Positions 59,301 to 64,000 of a stretch of 64,000 nt of DNA are shown here, piece by piece. The stretch comes from Eopsaltria australis (lineage: Eukaryota > Chordata > Aves > Passeriformes > Petroicidae). Position 1 is the first letter of the stretch, and each line of letters opens with the position of its first letter. The position numbers were made by a program, and so were the translations under genes. The stretch covers positions 1-64,000 of the forward strand of contig JAVTVJ010000965.1 of assembly GCA_034509425.1 (NCBI GenBank), read 5' to 3'. The notes beneath the pieces are model-generated. The model made no database searches and was not told the DNA's origin. It was given only the letters and a program-made list of their open reading frames with translations.

Positions 59301-60974
59301 CTTAAAAAACAGAAAAAAACCATAGTGGTATAGTTAGTCTCCCATCTCCTTCTTGAAGGTGATGTCACACTCCTCTGGAATTTAAAACACACTTACATGT
59401 GATCTAAAATAAACATAATTTTTATGTCCACGGAACATGAAGGATGCTAATAGAAAACCCCTTTCTTTCCTCCATTATCATGGTGTTGTTTGACAGTTCC
59501 ACAAGGCCAAGAAAGCCTCAGAAACACTTTTGTTACAAGAATTTCATTATGTAAATCAAGCCTTCCAAGTTTAGATTTTATTTTTAATCTGTAATAAAGA
59601 AATTCTTCCAATCACTTGTTCATAACAAAACACTGAGACATGGAAGAAAAAAAAGAATGCTACAATTCTGGCAGAAAACAGAACTGGACAAAGAGGGGTT
59701 TGATGTTTAGTGAAAGAAAAATATGTGCTAGAAAGCCAAGATTTTGGGCAAGAGAACAAAGACTCAGTAATACTGAAATTAAATGGATAAAATCAATAGT
59801 CATAAAAGCAAAATAGGCAGGTGACTATACATTTTTTAGTTTTAAGTACTGTTAATAGTATTTAGCAGCTCACTTCAGGGACTTATCCCAGTACACTTTT
59901 ATAGATGGGAAAAAATTTTATCAACAATTTCACCAATATCAATACTTGAAAGTAACAGTGATACATCATCTGCATGGGTACAGCAATGATAATTGCTTTG
60001 GGTCTGAACTCAGATAGGTACAGAAGGCTCTGGCACGTTCACTACATTTGTATCATCCAGGAACTTCAGTGGATCTTCAGAATGAATGAGAACAAGGCTC
60101 CTTCTGCAATAATCAAACTATGCTAACTAATAAGTGCGATTTTCATCATCTGGCCTTATTAGCCAAAACAGACCAATGCATGAAAGGGTTAAGCCTTTCT
60201 GTATGAAGTTCAGATTCCCAAGACATATCTGAGTATTTAAACACCGTCACTCTGGAGCACCAGAGAAATTAAGTGATAATGGCAATGGTACATAGCTATT
60301 TCAGATGCTGACACATTTTCTTTTAGTGGATGTATCTTGTCGTGCCATTCAGTATTGGGGCTGTTGGGGAATTAGATGTAAGCCGATGTAGAGTATATTG
60401 AATTCTGTATTACAAAAAGCCCATGAAACATGCAATGCAAATATAGTTTGTGTAATGACAAAAAGAGTGCTTGATGCTTTGCATATACACATAGTATGTC
60501 ATACCTTGGGGCCTCCCTGTCTGAATAATATTGTAGATGAGAATGCTGAGGACAATTGTCCCTTCAGCACAGAGTATGAAGTTATGCATCATTTTCATTT
60601 TTGCAGTCTCAGTCCTAAACCTCAAGTAAAGATTCAACTACCCATCTGGAAGTCTGAAGGCTGCTAATACATTCAGGAAAGGCAGAATTTTGAGAATACT
60701 GAAAGTGAAGCTGTTTTTCCTTTTACAAAGAGAATGCAAATACAGCAAAAATCACTGCTCTGTATAGCATTAAGAAGTTCTAGTTTAAAAATATTTTTTA
60801 AAAAATCTGAACAAAAGTAACATGACAAAATGTAACATTTTTACTTGCTTAACTCTATTAGCAACTATTTCCATTAAGCCAATCACCTCCACCTTAACAG
60901 ATGCTATATACTTCCATCTGCCCAGCATATTTTGTGTACTCCTCAGCCTGGTATGCAAATGCCACAGCATGGGT
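59301..60974. other. NAV3 intron upstream of exon A, no gene seen
   Basis: Intronic sequence with the exon A acceptor tract at its left edge. Nothing else recognised. Confidence 0.6.
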
Positions 60975-61398
60975 GACAAAGATGATGAAAGGACTAGAGC
61001 ATCTCTCCTGCAAGAGTAGGCTGGGAGAGTTGGGCCTATTCAGCCTCCAGAAGAGATGACTGAGAGGGGACCACATCAATGTACACAAGTACCTGAAGGG
61101 AGGGTGCCAAGGCAGGTGTTCCTCAGTGGTGCCAGCAATTGGACAAGTGACAACAGGCAGACCCTGATGGATGTGAAGTTCCACCCAAATATGTGGAAGT
61201 ACTTCTTTACTGTGTGGGTGACTGAGCACTGGAACAGATTGCCCAGAGAGGTTATGAAGTCTCCCTCACTTGAGACATTCAAAAACCATCTGGATGCAAC
61301 CATGCTCAGTGTGTTCTGAGATGACCCTGCTTGAGCAGGGGGGTTGGACCAGATGACCCACTGTGGTCCCTTCCAACCTGACACATTCTGTGATTCTG
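60975..61398 (+). mobile_element. CR1 LINE 3' fragment
   Basis: CTATTCAGCCTCCAGAAGAG, ACTGAGCACTGGAACAGATT and GGTTGGACCAGATGACC occur in CR1 3' order and lead to the terminal ATTCTGTG octamers at 61384-61400. The long LTR at 61399 has inserted within these octamers. Confidence 0.88.
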
Positions 61399-63014
61399 TG
61401 TTGTGGTTTTGAGGTTTGGGGATCAAAATTACGTATAACCATTAATTTGGTAGTCAAGATTATTTGATTTTGTTGTGAGATAAGGATTAATAGTAGGCAA
61501 AGCAAGCTTATACTTTAAGGAATACAAAAATGGAATTTTATTAACAGACTTAAAATAGGAATAATATCAGGCATCAACACCAAACCTTTTAGAACACTCT
61601 TTTCCTCTCCCCACCTTTTCCATTTTCTTTCCTACTGACCATACAAAAGGTAACCCTTCAACTTGTAGTTAATCCACCACCTCTGGAACAAAACAGATTT
61701 CTTAATTCATGTTGAGAGAGAAGCTTTCTTTTGTTTTATCATGTTGACCCCCATAGGAAACATAGTTTCCATGCTTATTAGCTTTCTAGCAAGCAACCCT
61801 CCCCTTGAAGGGAGACATTTGCTTCTCCAGACCCCTTCTCATTTTAGTAGCTTTCCCAGGGCTACTACCAATGGACATATGATGGTCACTGAGGTGTTCT
61901 TTTTGAGAGCAAATGTTTTTATTACAGTGGCAACGACATCCCCTTACTTCATCATCGGCAACACAAGTCTTCTTTTACTGTTTCCTGGGGCGAGGAAAAA
62001 AAAATCTTATATACAAAAGTCTCAGTCCACTGCTTACAACCTAGAACATTACATTCCCTTTTTCTCACCTATTTTAGACCATTATTCATATATTACAGGG
62101 TACATTACAGCCAACTTTATCAACATATTTTTACAAAAATTATTTTCAGCATTAAAGCACTCCTCATCTCTTCTTTCTTTGAAAATAAGCTTGGTTACAT
62201 TCATTAACTTAAAGTCTCTATGTTGTACCTTTCGTAGATGCCTTCATTCTTGTGCTCTTTCTGTGTGGGAGGAAAAAATTAATGCCCCCAAAGTCTCATT
62301 TTGATATTAGAACAGAACAGTTAATTTGGTTTTTCGGCTGGGTGATGGTCACGTGGCTTTCGCCCGCGTGGTTTGAATGTTGTAAGTCCGTGCCTGAACC
62401 AGAGGAAAAGATCCCGTCTGCGCTGCCCCCCCATTCAAGCTGTGTTTTAGTCGTGGGGGCCCAGCGGGACTGCGCCCGTGCTGCAAGGAGTTAGTCCAGG
62501 CTTTTTTTTTCTGCGCCGGGCCGCCCGGGGCCGCCCGGCTGGAGCCCGGTCTGAGCTTCTCTCTTTCTTTTGTGCCGAGTTCACTGAGGAGCTACCCAGG
62601 TGGGGCGCCCCCGAGGTCCATGGGGCCCCGACCTTAAAACCTCCTCCCGCCAGGCCGTGCCGCAGAGAGAGGACCGGCCTGGCCCAGGCTAGGCGAATGA
62701 AGCCGGCGAAGTTCCTTGGCCAGGGGCAGCAGGATGAAGCGGCTTGGGTTCTCTCTTTCCCCTCCCCCTCCCCATGCCATGCGGGTTGGCAGCCCCAGGC
62801 CATGTGGCCTGGGGAGACCTTACCCAGCTCCGGTGCGGAGCGGGAGAGCGACTTCTTTCCTCAGCGAACCAGAAGCTTCAAAGAGAACTTCTTCAGGTGT
62901 TCTCCTGGTTTTATGAGTTTTTATGTAGGTGGAGTTTTATGCCGGTTACATAATTTCCGACTCCGCCTCCTCTTTCTACACCGGGAATTTTTAACAGCAA
63001 TTACTCCGTGATAT
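61399..63014 (-). mobile_element. Very long solo LTR (1616 bp), inverted relative to the 39870 copy
   Basis: On the minus strand it ends CCTCAAAACCACAACA at 61399, and its start at 63014 reads TATCACGGAG (the TG has apparently mutated). Perfect 5-bp duplications TTCTG flank it at 61394-61398 and 63015-63019. It shares both ends and a GC-rich centre (about 62460-62860) with 39870-41623, but the middle is considerably diverged. Confidence 0.85.
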
Positions 63015-63019
63015 TCTGT

Positions 63020-64000
63020 AAATGAGGTCATTTGACCTTCACTAAAGGTTTCAAGCAGCTCTGCCGAGTCCTGTTCTAAGCAAGGAAACATTCACTAATA
63101 AGGCTTGCTTCACAGTATTTTTTGTGACAGGCGAAGTTACAGCATATTCCAGGCTCCAGGTTGCACCATGGAGCACCTTTGGTGGCAGCTGCATAGCTGA
63201 TCCCTTGGGACCAAGGCAAGCATTATGGCTGGGCCCCTGCTATTGTCTAGTGAGCCTCAGATGCTGGAAGAGAGCCTGGGGCAAACCACAGCTGTTGGAA
63301 ATTACTGCAGCCCTCAGGCTTTCTTAATTTATACCAGGAATCAGCCACAGGGCTGATAGCTCAAAAGTGGATGTGCACTTGCACACATCTTGCATTAAGC
63401 TAGGCCTAAATACACAGGAGGATTGGGGTCTTAAGCTATACCAATAATTTTGCAGAAGAACAATTCACTATAAGAATATGCAAAGCTAATGCAGAATACA
63501 TATAACAATCTGTGAACAGTGGGATGTCACTACATTCTGTTGTATTACTTATATTACATATTTATGGCTTCAGGCTATTAGTTTTACTAAAAAAAAAAAG
63601 AATAAAGAAGTGTTCTGATTAAAAAGAAGAATGCCTGCATTGCCATGTTTCCAGCTGTATAATATTAAACTCATTGAGGGGAAAAATGTAAAAAGAACAG
63701 TATTTACTGTTTCAGCAGCAGCTTGTTCTGCTAGATATATAGCAAAAAATACAGGTTCCTTGAATCACGGGTATTTATTTGATCCCTATGTCACAAATCA
63801 TAAACAGCAACAAAAAATTACAGAGAATTTTAGCTTGCCATTAATCTTCAATTTAAAGGGCATCCTTAATATTTCTGCAAGGAATGTGAACTGCATGCTC
63901 TCAAGAAATATTGACAACCTGTCTGTATGTTTAAAGATGTGAAATTAAATGATCTATTTCCCCCCCACCTCCAGCAGAAATGCATTTCTGGAAGCTGCAC
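63020..64000. other. NAV3 intron, no gene seen
   Basis: AT-rich intronic sequence to the window edge, with a short poly(A) tract near 63590. Nothing recognised. Confidence 0.6.

Overview
The window is nuclear DNA from a bird, most likely a songbird. It is AT-rich intronic sequence with five short protein-coding exons on the minus strand, CR1 LINE fragments, a tRNA-Ile-headed SINE with a CR1-type tail, and many avian LTR elements. There are no bacterial-style operons, rRNA genes or CRISPR arrays. The exons translate into one continuous part of a neuron navigator protein. From memory of the family they fit NAV3 better than NAV2, and every splice phase is consistent.

Host gene, read right to left: exon A (59300-58265), B (36577-36462), C (21812-21704), D (19916-19533) and E (13193-13074). 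Together they encode part of the Ser/Lys/Pro-rich, microtubule-associated middle of the protein. The CH-domain exons would lie beyond 64000, and the coiled-coil and AAA exons beyond position 1. The introns, one of 21.7 kb and one of at least 13 kb, hold all the other elements.

Mobile DNA, left to right: a decayed ERV with gag-like ORFs joined to the tail of an unrelated LTR (1-3021); a minus-strand solo LTR (8687-9282); a cluster of four LTRs, two of them nested in the other two (14506-17446); a CR1 LINE (about 20068-21031); a solo LTR inside an older LTR (23689-24720); two more solo LTRs of the family called LTR-B here (26213-27176 and 43011-44001); an ancient CORE-SINE-like repeat (about 27515-27655); a tRNA-Ile SINE (31501-31648); a minus-strand LTR (about 38349-39180); two very long solo LTRs in opposite orientation (39870-41623 and 61399-63014); and several CR1 fragments. 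For most solo LTRs I could read the TG...CA ends and matching 4-6 bp target duplications directly.

The main object is an 8.9-kb provirus at 48772-57650, antisense to NAV3 and about 0.6 kb downstream of the exon A donor. It has two 642-bp LTRs, a 6-bp target duplication, a perfect tRNA-Lys3 primer binding site, and gag, pro and pol in three frames joined by two recognisable -1 frameshift signals. Its env has a furin site and a CX6CC motif. Gag-pro-pol looks betaretrovirus-like, while the TM region looks alpharetrovirus-like. Every gene is broken by stops or frameshifts, so it is a young but defective fossil. No new host gene system is apparent. The most interesting points are the mosaic provirus with its legible recoding signals, the nested LTR cluster, and the chimeric element at the left edge.
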